A stretch of 64,000 bases of DNA. It comes from Sipunculus nudus (Eukaryota > Annelida > Sipuncula > Golfingiida > Sipunculidae). Under the pieces are notes generated by a model. The model worked only from the letters and a program-made list of their open reading frames with translations. It was not told where the DNA came from and did not search any database. The stretch lies in assembly GCA_026874595.1 (NCBI GenBank), contig CM049318.1, positions 41,956,456 through 42,020,455 on the forward strand. Reading direction: 5' to 3'. The first letter of the stretch is position 1; every line of letters begins with the position of its first letter. Below, piece after piece: positions 10,560 through 22,590 of this stretch. The position numbers and the translations under genes were made by a program.

Positions 10560-12710
10560 CCAGTGTGTCCACAACCTCTTCAGCTCTCCCATTCCTCTCA
10601 CTCAATCTGTCCACAACCTCTTCAGCTCTTCCCACTCAATCTGTCCACAACCACTTCAGCTCTCCCCTTCCTCTCACTCTATCTGTCCACAACCTTTTCA
10701 GCTCTCCCTTTCCTCTCATTCAATCTGTCAACAACCTCTTCAACTCTACCCTTCCTCTCACTCAATCTGTCTACACCCTCTTCATCTCTCCCCTTCCTCT
10801 CACTCAATGTGTCCACAGCCTCTTCAGCTCTCCCCTTCCTCTCACTCAATGTGTCCACAGCCTCTTCAGCTCTCCCCTTCCTCTCACTCAATGTGTCCAC
10901 AGCCTCTTCAGCTCTCCCCTTCCTCTCACCCAATGTGTCAACAACCTATTCAGCTCTCCAATTCCTCTCACTTAATGTGTCCATAATCTTTTCAGCTCTC
11001 CCCTTCTTCCCACTCAGTGTATCAACAACCTCTTCGGCTATCCCCTTCCTTCCACTCAGTGTGTCAATAATCTCTTCAGTTCTCCCTTCCTCTCACTTAA
11101 TGTGTAAACAACCTTCTCAGCTCTCCCGTTCCTCTCACCCAATGTGTCAACCACCTCTTCAGCTCTCCCCTTCATCTCACTAAATGAGTCAACAACCTCT
11201 TCAGCTCTCCCCATCCTCCCACTCAATGTGTCCACAGCCTCATCAGCTCTCCCCTTCCTCTCACTCAATGTGTCCACAGCCTCTTCAGCTCTCCCCTTCC
11301 TCTCACCCAATGTGTCAACAACCTATTCAGCTATCCAATTCCTCTCACTTAATGTGTCCATAATCTTTTCAGCTCTCCCCTTCCTCCCACTCAGTGTATC
11401 AACAACCTCTTCGGCTATCCCCTTCCTTCCACTCAGGGTGTCAATAATCTCTTCAGTTCTCCCTTCCTCTCACTTAATGTGTAAACAACCTCCTCAGCTC
11501 TCCCGTTCCTCTCACCCAATGTGTCAACCACCTCTTCAGCTCTCCCCTTCATCTCACTAAATGTGTCAACAACCTCTTCAGCTCTCCCCATCCTCCCACT
11601 CAATGTGTCCATAATCTTTTCAGCTCTCCCCTTCCTCCCACTCAATGTGTCCATAATCTTTTTAGCTCTCGGCTTCCTCCCACTCAGTGTGTCAACAACT
11701 TCTTCGGCTATCCCGATCCTTCCACTCAGTGTGTCAATAATCTCTTCAGTTCTTCCTTCCTCTCACTTAATGTGTCAACAACCTCTTCAGCTCTCCCCAT
11801 CCTCCCACTCAATGTGTCCATAATCTTTTCAGCTCTCCTTATCCTCCCACTCAATGTGTCCATAATCTTTTTAGCTCTCGGCTTCCTCCCACTCTGTGTG
11901 TCAACAACTTCTCCGGCTATCCCCATCCTTCCACTCAGTGTGTCAATAATCTCTTCAGTTCTCCCTTCCTCTTACTTAATGTGTCAACAACCTCTTCAGC
12001 TCTCCCCATCCTCCCACCAAATGTGTCCATAATCTTTTCAGTTCTCCCTTCCTCCCGATGAGTGTGTACACATTCTTTCAGCTCTCCCCTTCCTCTCACT
12101 CCATGTGTCCATAATCTCTTCAGCTCTCCCCTTCCTCCCACTCAGTGTGTCAACAACTTCTTCGGCTATCCCCATCCTTCCTCTCAGTGTGTCAATAATC
12201 TCTTCAGTTCTCCCTTACTCTCACCTAATATGTCAACAACCTCTTCAGCTCTCCCCATCCTCCCACTCAATGTGTCCATAATCTTTTCAGCTCTCCCCGT
12301 CCTCCCACTCAATGTGTCCATAATCTTTTCAGCTCTGCCCTTCCTCTCATTCGATGTGTCCATCACTTCTACAGTTCTGCTTTCCTCCCACTGAGTGTGT
12401 CCACATCCTTTCAGCTCTCCCCTTCCTCTCACTCCATGTGTCCATAATTTCTTCAGTTCTCCCTTCCTCCCGATGAGTGTGTCAACATCCTTTCAGCTCT
12501 CCCCTTCTTCTCACTCCATTTGTCCATAATTTCTTCAGCTCTCCCCATACTCCCAATCAGTGTGCCAACAACCTGTTCAGCTTTCCCTCTTTCTCCCACT
12601 CGATGTATCCATAATCTTTTCAGTTCTCCCTTCCTCCAACTTAGTGTGTCCACATCCTTTTCAGCTCCATCTTCCTCCCATTTAATGTGTCGATAGCCTC
12701 TCGAGTCCTT
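10560..12710. repeat. 42-bp minisatellite with 378-bp higher-order period
   Basis: About 50 units of a 42-bp sequence (plus strand: TCAGCTCTCCCCTTCCTCTC followed by ACTCAATGTGTCCACAGCCTCT). Identical units start at 10809 and 10851. A nine-unit block beginning TGTGTAAACAACCT(T/C)CTCAG at 11101 recurs at 11479, exactly 378 bp later. The minus strand reads as 14-residue repeats (ERKGRAEEAVDTLS), two heptads rich in charged residues; the plus strand reads STTSSALPFLSLNV. Units with CTCCC instead of CTCCCC break both frames about every 250 bp, and no gene start or flanking exon is evident, so I call a minisatellite and not a gene. Confidence 0.88.
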
Positions 12711-12714
12711 CCCT

Positions 12715-13165
12715 TCCTGCCAATCAATATTAAAATTGTCTTCACTTGATGTAGTTGAAATAAAAAGCAGGATGTAAAAAGTAAAAAGGAATGTTCACAA
12801 CCTGATTGCAGAATGGTAGTCAGCTATATTTCTGATATTAACTTTGGTTGGAAAACCAGTAACTTGCTGTAACTTTGATGAATACTAAGTTTACTTTTAT
12901 TAACACATCTGCAGCTGACTTGGCGACAAGTTATAACTTCCAGACTCTTCCTAGCCCTGTGTTTATAAAACCTGAAACCCAGAAGGTTCAACAATAATAT
13001 ATCATTCATAACGTTATAGAACGTTCATACTCATTCAATAGACCTATCCTAAAAAAAAAATTACTCCTTTTGAGATGGGTACCTTTAGAACAATGGTATA
13101 CATAAACTATGTCACTCTTAATGTAACTCATGAAAAGAAAAGACTTAAGATATCAAATAAATGTA
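12715..13165. other. Unassigned sequence
   Basis: AT-rich, with poly-A runs (13049-13059). No gene or repeat recognised. Confidence 0.4.
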
Positions 13166-13169
13166 AAAA

Positions 13170-13500
13170 TGATCGGCTTCTGTGCCTAAGGGGTAGAGCA
13201 CAGGACAAAAAGCCAGGAAATCGTTAGTTTGAATCCAAGCCGAGGCGGTTGGATTTTTCATAATCGGCCCGGTCCAAAAGTGAGCGCTCTGCAGGTTCAA
13301 TGAGAAGGACGTGCCAAATGGCCGCGTTTCACTCAAAAGGGGGTGGGCCTTTCGGGGGTTCCTCGATGGTATGATCCAGCGGGGGGGGGGGGGGGGGGGG
13401 ACGATTACACACCTGTGCTGTAATTCCCGGGCAAATGAGAGGAAGCCTGTCTCACTCATCGAGTCTGTAACCGGAATGGAATTGTGCAGGTGAACATCTA
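13170..13500 (+). mobile_element. tRNA-derived SINE candidate carrying a G20 run
   Basis: The head has RNA polymerase III promoter-like boxes: GTGCCTAAGGGGTAGAGCAC near 13178-13197 (A box) and TTAGTTTGAATCCAAG near 13226-13241 (B box, consensus GGTTCGANTCC), at a spacing typical of tRNA. A GC-richer body follows to about 13500 and includes 20 consecutive G at 13381-13400. The right end and target duplication were not identified. It is a different family from the SINEs at 26.3 and 51.6 kb. Confidence 0.5.
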
Positions 13501-13800
13501 CTTAGTGAAGCTAGCATTAAAAATGAACCTCCAACCTCCAACAAAAATATAAAAAAAGAGGAAATGCATAAAACAACATTTTAGTGCTTACAGATGCCAG
13601 AGGCTAGAGGTAACAATATTAAACAAAATATAGGTGAGTTTGATGAAATAGCCTTTAATCATTGCATTTACATCTTATATATAGCAAAAGTATATCTGAT
13701 CGCAAAATGTGTATCTGCCGATGTCGTCTAACAAGTCAAAATAACCAGCTTGGTCCGGAGTCAGGTCTTTACGGAGGAAGCTTGGATCCTTGGCTCCCAG
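13500..13800. other. Unassigned AT-rich sequence
   Basis: No gene or repeat recognised between the SINE candidate and the short tandem repeat at 13805. Confidence 0.4.
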
Positions 13801-13804
13801 GGCC

Positions 13805-13905
13805 TGGATGTGAACACGTTAGTCTGGATGAGAACATTTTTGCCTGAATGAGAACACTCTGCTCTGGATGAAAACACTCTGCTCTGGATGAGAACACTCT
13901 GAGGA
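13805..13905 (+). repeat. 20-24-bp short tandem repeat
   Basis: Four to five units of CTCTGGATGA(G/A)AACACTCTG. The last two complete units are 20 bp; the first two are longer (GTCTGGATGAGAACATTTTT and GCCTGAATGAGAACACTCTG). Confidence 0.75.
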
Positions 13906-16725
13906 TGTAATTTGTTGTGTTGTGGGAAACCTTCTTGGACCTTTCTGGCATAGACTGCAGCTAATTAGAGACAGGTGTCTTAACACAACTTGTATCAGCT
14001 TCATCGTCAATAATATCAGCAGCATCAATACAAAGCTTACATGAAGAAGAAATTCTTAAAAAAATTTTAAAAGTCTGTATTTTATGTACATATATGCATG
14101 TTTGCTGACACTTTTATCATTGAAATGTTAACCAATGAATATTAATGAATATAATGGATCAGTATATGTATATAATTATAACTTATATTTACATTTTATA
14201 CGTCAGTTGCAGACTAGCTATCTATGTCAACCTTGTGCCGTATTATAGCATTGCCTTGACCACTATAGTACTCCTATCAGACAGAACTTCCGCATCGCAG
14301 TCAGAATGTCCCCTGAATGGAGTTCCTAGCAATGTCTCAGTTGATGCCTGGTTGCTTGTGTTTGTGCAATATTTGCAGAATCGTTTAATTTCAGTTGTTG
14401 GCGTTAAGCGTGACACATGCTTGAGTGCACGAGGAAAGATTAACAGATCAAATCAGTAAACTTGGGAAGTACCCCTAGTAACGGATAGGCTGCTAGAACA
14501 TCGCCCGTTAATTTTCAGTTCAGTCAAGGATACAGAATAAACAGAGGGTTTATGCAGATTTTTCAGTGATACTCCCTTCTCCTTTTAAACTTACTGGTGT
14601 GTCATGCAAGTCATCCTGGCCAAATTCAAAGTGAGCCAGCTCCAAATTTTAATCTTAAATCTTTACTCATCTACTGCAACAGGAAAATGAGAATATTTGG
14701 TAAAACACATTCGAGAACACCGTACTTGATATTTGGTCAATAGCTGAGTGTACGATCAAGGTAATCGAGTAGACTTATTGTCTACGGAAACGTACGGCAA
14801 GTTATTGGAATTATTAAGTTATTTTAATCAAAACAGATAGGATCTGACATAAGTTTAGTGCTTTTATTGATTGGCAGGTGGCAGCACTTACCGGTTCGAT
14901 TTCCCCACCAACCAACTCCACAATATGGAGGAAGCTCATGCATTGTCGTCTCATGCATCCGTCATCATGAAACAACTGATTTGTAAAAAAAGACTGACCG
15001 ATTCTGCACTTTAGGGATATTTTCGGGACTTAAATCACCTCTGGTCTTGATATAAGATTACTGATATACATAATTAAAAGAAATTCCATTTTTTTATCAT
15101 AAGGAGACATTTGTCAGAGCTTACCGGTATCAAAGAACCAGAGCGTGCCATTGGTATCTTTATGATTTAAAAAATATCAAGGTTAAATGCCTTTAAAGGG
15201 AAAATGGACTTTCCTCTAAAGAAGAAAGTAAAATTGTATTGATTTTAAAATGTAAAAAAGGTGTTAACATTTAATGTTCAAATTGTTTTATATAAATCTC
15301 TGACATACATCACATATGGTCAGTTATCAGGGTAATTCTTGATATACTGACTTTTTTTACAGGGAGTGTGCTAATTTGCATATTAAAAAAACAAAAACTG
15401 AACATCAAACTTTAAATCCGATGTATTTACATAATCACGATGATCAGAAGAACTAGGGACAGAACATCAGGTCTGATAAATTATCATGGCTCGAAGAAAA
15501 TAGTCTTCCACAACATCCAACCCCGTTCGCAAATAAACTACTGCTAACTTGAATATTTCTTAAAACTCGTAAAAGGTCCATGTTTTATAATTCTGAAATA
15601 ATAATTCTTGCAAATAGTAAAATAATCAAATACTTATTTTTTAAAAGTATGCCATTACTTAATATTAACTGTTTTTGACAGAATAAAGGTATATATTTTG
15701 CTCTGGTATTCCTAAATGGCGCACCCTGCTCAAAGTTTTGGAAACTATTTGGATGCTGATGCAGCCAGAAACAAGTACTGTAAGGTTTATAGATAATCAC
15801 CGTGCATGTGTATTGCCATATCGACCGAAAACCCTTAAACCATACCATCAAAACCAGTGACACGAAGGTGTATTCCAGTGATGTCTGTTCATACAGGGGT
15901 AAAGGAACGCAGGTGACAGCACATACATATTCAATGAGGACGGTTCGCCCATTTTCTGCAATTTAAAAATAGCACGGACTAAAGACTGCCCATCGTGCTC
16001 CCTGCGACTGTTTCTGCAAAATGTAGTGACAAAATTCAGCTACTAACGCCAAAAATAAAAGCTGTTTTTATTAACTTTTATTACAATTAATACACTTACA
16101 TTATTAAACAGATATTGAGCCAATACAGATTTAAATGTAATTTATATATGGACAATTTTAAATTCATGTCTTCAAGATACCAAAACATTTAGAAAAATGA
16201 CTAAACAATTCAATTCTGTTGACTAATGTATATATTGCTTATTATTTTTTTTTTGGGGGGGGGGGGGGGTAAAGAGATGGTATATTGATAGACGACAAGT
16301 AGGCACGAAGTGGTGAAGTAAAGAAGTAATTTGCTCCTCTCACTCAAATTTAGCACGCAGGGCGCACTGTCATTTTAAAGAGACTAGCGGTTGATCTGCT
16401 GTGGCACCTGTGCATTATCAGTTGGTGGTGTGACTGGTATAAGATCCACGGCCTAAGCACAAATTCCGAACAATGTTTCATATTTCCTCCTTGAATGAAC
16501 TTTCTTCTTGGCCTTAAAACTTTCCAAGCACCTCCTTCTATACTATAAATAAGCAGAGGCAGTTCTTAGTGGAAAGCGATTCAGTGTATGCTTGCTGTGT
16601 ACAATATACTCAGCTGGGTAGTAACTTAATAAGTAACATCCGCCAGGGAACGTTACCATGTTACTGTGACTAGTTGTCTTTTTGTTTGTTTGATTTTTTT
16701 TCACGCAATATCTCCCTCCAAAAAG
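13906..16725. other. 2.8 kb without recognised genes
   Basis: AT-rich sequence on both strands. The longest frame (14145-14459, plus, 104 codons) is low-complexity in its first half and resembles nothing I know; another at 15585-15863 (minus) likewise. A G15 run lies at 16255-16269. No repeat boundaries were identified. Confidence 0.4.
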
Positions 16726-17030
16726 GGCTCAATAATGTTATGTAATAATCATCTTATTATGTAACATTAACCGATAATGTAATTAGAAATTAACTGATAA
16801 AGTAACACAAACTGATAAGGTAATAACAAATCAACTGATAAGGTAATACCATCCAAAAACGTAATAAAAAGAAATAACCGAAAATGTAACACTAACCAAT
16901 AATGTAATACAAAATCTACCGATAAAGCAACATTTGCTAACCGATAATGTAATGCGAAATTCCGATAATGTAACAAAGTTCCCTCTCCGTAAATGTATAA
17001 TAAAAATAACCGGTAATGTTATGACACTTT
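16726..17030 (+). repeat. Subterminal array of CCGATAATGTAA-like motifs (copy 1)
   Basis: More than ten spaced copies of (A)(C/T)(C/T)(G/A)ATAA(T/G/A)GTAA with variants (CTGATAAGGTAA, CCAATAATGTAA, CCGATAAAGCAA), separated by 5-15 bp of AT-rich sequence. The same motifs occur at 20270-20360, at 26327-26440 and, reverse-complemented, at 28055-28320. Confidence 0.8.
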
Positions 17031-17839
17031 AGTGAACATACGTAATCGTTTGTGATCGATTATGCAAAATACATTAAATTAAAACGATTATCTTAGAACT
17101 TATTATTTACATTATCTCCAGGTTGGTCTCTTGCATACAAAAAAAAAAAAGTCATAGTGACCTATACATGCATTGTACGGGTTATGTAATAGTTGTATAT
17201 TTGTGGCACTTGAACTAGTGTTCTATGACGCAGAGCAAAATTTTGCATTCAACAAAAATGATCACATTATGTGCATCATCTGCACAATTAACATTATAAA
17301 ATGACCCATGGGTCTCGAAGCTCAGTTGAATTTATCTATATGAATATTATATGAGCTTTTTCAAAAAGTGCGTCCTGTGACTTTGACCCTTCACCTCATG
17401 ACCAAAAAATCGATAGGATTCTTGCTTTTGTGGTAGACCATGTATTAGTCAAGTTTAAAATAATATTTTAAACCACAATGGAGTTATCATCTGGAAATTA
17501 ATTTATGAACAGATGGCCCCTGTGCCTTTGAAAATTTACCTTTTGACTCCAAATTCAACAATGCCGTTTACCTATTGGCAGGTCACCCAAAGGCGCAAGA
17601 TGGAAGGTTTTGCAAAAGAGGACTGGCTTAAAATGAATCTTTTTAAATATGTGTGTCCAGTGGCTGGATTGGGTCTGAGCATGCGCGCCAGGTAAGATGT
17701 GATTTCGGCGTGCTCCTGAATTGCTTACGAAAATAAGAAAGAAGCACCCACTAACGGGATAAGTAACTATAAATAACTGTATCAGACTGGACTAATATAT
17801 ATATATAAACCTGAAGGTGAAACAAAGGAGATCAGATTC

Positions 17840-18640
17840 TAAATCACTGAGTTCAATGGATACCTTACTAACGGTCACGAGAAATAATGACAGACAGCAA
17901 AGGCACAAGACTTGGCGGCCACTGCACAGGAATCAAGAGACTTGAGTCTTAAAAAAACACTTAATGAATTTAGAACGTGAAATGCATAAGGCTATAGAGG
18001 ACTGTAAAAAACGCTTCAGAGTGCCATTAATAGACTGGAAGGCACACTGGAGACAGTTTAAACAGAACCGAAAGAACAGGGTTATTAGATAACTCACAAA
18101 CACAGTGGAGTTTATTCAAACTCAGTATAACGCCAACTGTAAACCGATGGATAAGATAAAGCGAACAAATGAACAATTACAGAAAGCGGATGATGAACTG
18201 AGAGAGTCTGAGATAAACATTAATGAAAAAATGATATTTTGACAAACATGATCCTGAATAAAGAAAGATATACGAGGGAATTTAATTTGAGGCTGGTAGC
18301 TATAGCGGAGCAGACGAACGAGGACTGTTGGAATAATGGCTGAAATTGTGTCTGAAACGAAACTACTGGGTGCCGAATGTAATGTTACAGAAGCAAAGAA
18401 AGTGAAAGTAATGACACACAAAACCGGAAAACGGAACCTTGAAAAAGGAACACATTTGATATTTAGATAATTCTCCAGACAAGTAAGAAATAAAATACTC
18501 GGAAATGCGAAGACATCGCTGAACAATCAAGGCGGGAAAACTTTACCTGATATAAGAGAAGACCTAACAATGGAGGACTTTGTGCTGAAAAAGAACAGCA
18601 TCGGCCTAAATGAAAAGAGCCCACAAAAACCATAAAACAC
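17840..18640 (+). pseudogene. Non-LTR retrotransposon ORF1p-like remnant
   Basis: Plus-strand translation, broken by several stops, shows a coiled-coil-like, Lys/Glu-rich stretch (LEREMHKAIEDCKKRF near 17970-18015; DKIKRTNEQLQKADDELRES near 18150-18210). Then come KERYTREFNLRLVAI near 18260-18305 and FSRQVRNKILGNAKTSLNNQ followed by REDLTMEDFVLKK near 18470-18600. This order (coiled coil, RxxNLRxxGI-type block, RFxxxxxRxxIL, EDxS/T) is that of the nucleic-acid chaperone ORF1p of L1-like LINEs. It splits the surrounding repeat, whose halves continue at 17690 and 18790. No RT follows. Assignment to a LINE ORF1 is by motif resemblance only. Confidence 0.5.
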
Positions 18641-19445
18641 CTGACAATTTTTTTTATATCAGATCACATTTGAATTTGTTGATTTAAAACAAATTGCACC
18701 AGTTTGTTAATTTTTGTGTGACTTGTATTACATGTATGTATTTTGTGTACATATTATTCTTTTCTTTTGTATACTGTGTTTTTCAGTTTTGTTGCGCATA
18801 AAATTTCTTTAAATAGTGTGTCCAGTTACCTTGACTCTGACCTGATGACCCGAATAGGTTTTTTTCTATTGTGGTTGGCAATACATATGTTTCATATCAG
18901 TATGACAATCCAAACTGGAGTTATCATTTTAAAAACAAATTTGTTGATGGACCGATCGACAGACAGACGAACAGATGGACGGACAGCGCGATTACTATAG
19001 GGCACCCTTATGATAATTAACACAAGCTTCCAGGACACTAGATGAAACCATAGCTGAGAAAATGATTAATCATTTTATAGTCGAAAAATAGAAAAAAAAA
19101 TCTAAAAATTAGAAAAAAACAGGTGACGCCACCAGTTCTCGGGAACTGACAAATCTAGTCCTTATCACTATTCAATGCATGATTCATGACAATCCATGCA
19201 TAATTTATGAAGATAGTTGAAGATTTGTATCAAATTTTTAATCATTCATGGGGTAATTACAACCTCCACAGCTTAGAGTATATAGGTCGCAGTGACCTAA
19301 TTTCAATTTTCCAAGAAGATTTGTTTATTGGCCTCAATATGGATGTTCCATTGAAGCTTCTACAGTCAGCGGTTACGAAATGTGCCTTGCTAACGGACGG
19401 ACGACGAAAAACCGCCATACCGATACCATAGTGACTTTCGGTTAG

Positions 19446-20241
19446 CTGATATAAAAATCAAGAAAATTAATGCAACCAATCCTTCAAAACTGTTGACTAA
19501 ACAAATGCGATATTTTAACATTTTGGGCTGTTGATGTTAGTACAATATTAATACAATGTATCCGTCGCCATGGACATTTTGAAGAAAAACTGCCAATGGG
19601 TTTTCACAGTTGCTGCAGATAACTTTACAAAATTGCTGACGTGGCAGCTAATTTTACCTGAAATTCGTACTTAAACAAAGATATCTCAGTAATCGTTGCA
19701 TCTTATGTTTTAAAATGTTAATCTTCATAGATCATGGATAGCTCTTTTATGTGTGGGAGGCTTGAGGTGCTATCCATATATGCTTTTTCACGTATGTTTG
19801 TTGTATTGTTTGTATTCAGAAATTACGACTGGTCACTTGTCAACAAGGCACAAATGCATTCAACCCCCCCCCCCCCCCCGAAATATTATTAATCATCTGC
19901 ACATATAAAATTGTTTAAAAAAAGGAGAAAATCGGAACAACCAGTGCTTCAGAACTCTTGCAGACAAAATTTTGCCCTGTTGCTATATTTGAAAAAGTTG
20001 GCAGTCTGCCAAGCTATTTATAGATACAGACAAAATCTTGGCTTGTTGCCAAAACTATTTACACATACTGAAACACTTTGGTTAAAATGTTTTTTCATGC
20101 TGACTTTTTTAATATGTTTTGGTGGATGTAACCGCCTCCATTTTTTAAACGATAACTTAACTACGTTTATGTACATCTGAAGAATTTCATTCCGGTTTCG
20201 GACAACACGACAAGGCAGTATCACACGCTTCCTCTCATACA
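19446..20241. other. Unassigned; C16 run
   Basis: No gene recognised. A C16 homopolymer lies at 19864-19879. The frame at 19911-20180 resembles no family I know. Confidence 0.4.
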
Positions 20242-20431
20242 GGCCCTGTTACAACTGATATTGTACATATCCTCTTATGATGTAATACCAACTGATAACG
20301 TAATAAAAAAATAACCGATAATGTAACACCAATAATGTTATGTAAAATCTACCAATTATGTAACAATATTTGTTTTTAAACAAAAAAAAGAAAAAAAAAG
20401 GTGAGGTTAATGGTCTGATATCACCGACAGG

Positions 20432-20925
20432 TGGGTCACAGGCCCATCTTTACATTAAGACATCACTCATACCTGCCAATCGTATAAGGCTTTTATTCGA
20501 TACATAACGGACAAGATGTTGTAGAAAGAATATAAAAACTTGAGAAGACATACAACGAGGTCCGGAGGTTATAGCAATAAAGGTCAACAATTAGGACAGT
20601 GTTCTTATAAGTTACAGAACTTATACAAAGTTGTTAGTTCCTGAATATCTGTTCTAAACATTCCTTAATACCTTAAGAAAAGAGTTACATCAAATAAAGT
20701 TTTAGATATATTAGTATAAAGGGATAAACTTATTTCTTAGGCAGACTTTTTTAACTTGCAGCGGTCACACAGAACAAAGAACCTCATATACCGCCTGGTA
20801 TAAAAAATAAGTATAGTCACATCACTGACCGGTAGATGGCAGCATATACAGCAAATACGCTTGCCATTTTAATACTATAAGAAAAACAAATAAAATACAA
20901 AACCAACTGTCTAGTGAACGGAACA
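20432..20925 (-). repeat. BEL/Pao 3' LTR (494 bp)
   Basis: It matches 25135-25931 over most of its length but lacks about 250 bp corresponding to 25200-25500 and about 39 bp corresponding to about 25762-25800. The LTR start is set by the purine tract at 20926-20937 followed by TGTTCC. The pol reading frame runs into the LTR, ending at 20822. Confidence 0.75.
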
Positions 20926-21180
20926 TCCTCCGCCCCGATGAGGGTATATAATCCTCACCCTTATAACCTTCAGCAGGGTAAATAACATAAAGCTTAGTTA
21001 CGGGTCTTTCGTATTCTCCTGTGACTGTTTTAATTTTCACGTTACAAACTTGCCGTCATCGCCGGGAAAGACCTGAGTTACACGACCCACCATCCAGTTT
21101 CCTCCTACAACGTTTGAATCGTGTAATGTACGAAATCATCTACACGTACGTTTCGTCTTTCAACAGTACATTTTTTTGCG
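20822..21180 (-). pseudogene. BEL pol C-terminus (DUF5641-like)
   Basis: Two overlapping frames together give the conserved end of BEL/Pao pol: VERRNVRVDDFV near 21120-21160, then WMVGRVTQVFPGDDGKFV near 21035-21095, a frameshift at about 21035, then KIKTVTGEYERPVTKLYVI near 20985-21040 and the terminal GRRMFR encoded across the purine tract. This domain follows the integrase core in BEL/Pao polyproteins. It is recognisable but out of frame with itself. Confidence 0.7.
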
Positions 21181-21594
21181 GGGAACGAGAGAGGGCAAAA
21201 CATCTCTGCTCCACCTTTGCCAAAACGAATGGTCACAAGATGTATAGTAGAATGGGGGTGTGTAGGGTGCCAATCTCTCTAATGGCAATACAGCCATAAT
21301 TTGAGCTTCCAACTCCGCTCTAGTTTCCTTCAGGTTACACACCTAAATTTGATGGTCTTTGCTAACTTGTGCGCTCTAAGCACCCAGTATTTCTGACGAA
21401 CTTTAGCAACAGTGTTTGCTACCTAGCTGATGATAATGACTCACAATGAGATAAGACACAGAATGATTACTAGGGAGAAGGGTTAGATTCTTAGTTTCAT
21501 AAGAAACATTAGCTTTTCTAATACGACCTCCTACTTTAATCAATCTATCATTTTCCCTGTAAGGAGTAAGAGTCTTGAAATCCGCGATGCACAA
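21160..21594 (-). pseudogene. BEL integrase remnant lacking the catalytic core
   Basis: The segment at 21594-21403 carries RENDRLIKVGGRIRKANV and LLPSNHSVSYLIVSHYHQLGSKH, the N-terminal zinc-binding (HHCC) region. After a frameshift (RQKYWVLRAHKLAKTIKF), 21342-21160 gives MAVLPLERLAPYTPPFYYTSCD, the lead-in to the first catalytic Asp. The next residues (HSFWQRWSRDVLPSLVPRKK) belong to the region C-terminal to the core. The rest of the DDE catalytic domain is therefore absent, consistent with an internal deletion near 21225. The second zinc Cys pair is also damaged (CNLK where CxxC is expected). Confidence 0.65.
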
Positions 21595-21749
21595 TCCTTC
21601 TTGCGCGGGTTCTCAGCTTCACCGAGTTCATCAGCAGTGAGTGGTCCTCTCTCCGAGTCAGTTGTTCTACATGTCTGTTTCAGGCGTAGGGATCTGATGA
21701 ATCGTAAGACATAACTGGTCACCCTAATCAGCTTTGTCCAACATGAGTA

Positions 21750-22590
21750 CTACCTGCAATCGATCAGATTTGAATAATTCACCGTAGCCGTAAGTACAGA
21801 CGTCTTACGCAACTCTTTGTCAGCTTCAATTTTGTCAACTGTAGAAGATTGATCTTCTGGTTTGGCCAGGAATTCTGGTCCATTCTTCCAACGATTACCG
21901 AGACATTTTACCGGTATCCCTCGCGAAACATCATCGGCAACACTAAGCTCACCTGGAATATGTCTACATTGAGAACGATCACAGTTCGACTGGATGTCTC
22001 CCACACGGTTGGACACAAAAGGTATGTATGTTCTCCCTGTGCTACGTATCCACTCCAACATTATCATGCTTTCTGTAAAGAACACAGTTTTATCCACTTT
22101 AAATTTTGTTTCTTCCAGTATAATTTTGCAGAGTCTGGTAGCCATGACTGCGGCTTGCAACTACAATTTGGGGACACTTAGTTTTTTCTGTGGGGCTACG
22201 CGTGATTTCGCGGCTACAAACCTTGAATGGTAACTTCCATCTTCTAGTTTCCATCTTAAGTTCGCACAAGTACAGAATGCGTCCTCCGGAGCATCTGAGA
22301 AGATGCACAACACAGGTCGTCCTACAGCGGCAGGAGGTGTAAGACATCTCTCAAAGCGCTGGCCGTTGAGCTCCTGCATCTCTTTAAAGAACTCTGACCG
22401 CACGACTCTTTCCTGTGCAGGTAGATTTTGATCCCACTCGAGTCCTAACTGCCATAATCTTTGCATTCCTATCTTTGCCTCTCCAGAAAGGCGGACGCAA
22501 ATCCTAAAGGATCAAATGTATGAGAAATTTTGCAAAGGATTTCCCGCTTGATCCACAGACATGGGGTTTCACATTCAACTTCTTTAACGG
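21750..22590 (-). pseudogene. BEL/Pao post-RT and RNase H-like region
   Basis: Frames 22466-22161 and 22160-21750 give RLWQLGLEWDQNLP, RPVLCIFSDAPEDAFCTCA (the DAS-type first catalytic position reads DAP here), AAKSRVAPQKKLSVPKLE-type sequence, QAAVMATRLCKIILEE, FFTESMIMLEWIR (TDS reads TES) and FVSNRVGDIQSNCDRSQCRHIPGELSVADDVSRG. This order is that of the Pao-type RNase H segment. The link to the RT (22584-22470) is out of frame. Altered acidic positions suggest it could not be active even if read through. Confidence 0.7.

Larger units (their letters stand above)
16726..19445 (+). mobile_element. Long CCGATAATGTAA-repeat element, copy 1 (right end missing)
   Basis: The left subterminal array is at 16726-17030. 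It is followed by 17300-17690, which aligns with 26530-27120, and by 18790-19440, which aligns with 27380-27870. Shared landmarks include (C)CATGGGTCTCG(A/T)(A/C)GCTCAG(C/T)TGAATTT, GGACGGACAG(C/G)G(C/T)GATTACTATAGGGCACCC and GGTCGCAGTGACCTAATT. The mirror-image right subterminal array present in copy 2 is absent, so this copy is truncated. The 17.7-18.7 kb interval is a foreign insertion (LINE ORF1 remnant). No transposase is seen. Confidence 0.65.

Noticed and set aside
10456-11183. Two long plus-strand frames (176 and 206 codons)
   Set aside because: Produced by the 42-bp period being a multiple of three; both strands and several frames are open, and frameshifts track unit variants.
13170-13260. 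A functional tRNA gene
   Set aside because: A- and B-box-like words are present, but acceptor stem pairing is not evident and a non-tRNA body follows; a SINE head fits better.
18122-18526. 134-codon minus-strand frame, hydrophobic
   Set aside because: It is the shadow of the plus-strand LINE ORF1 remnant.
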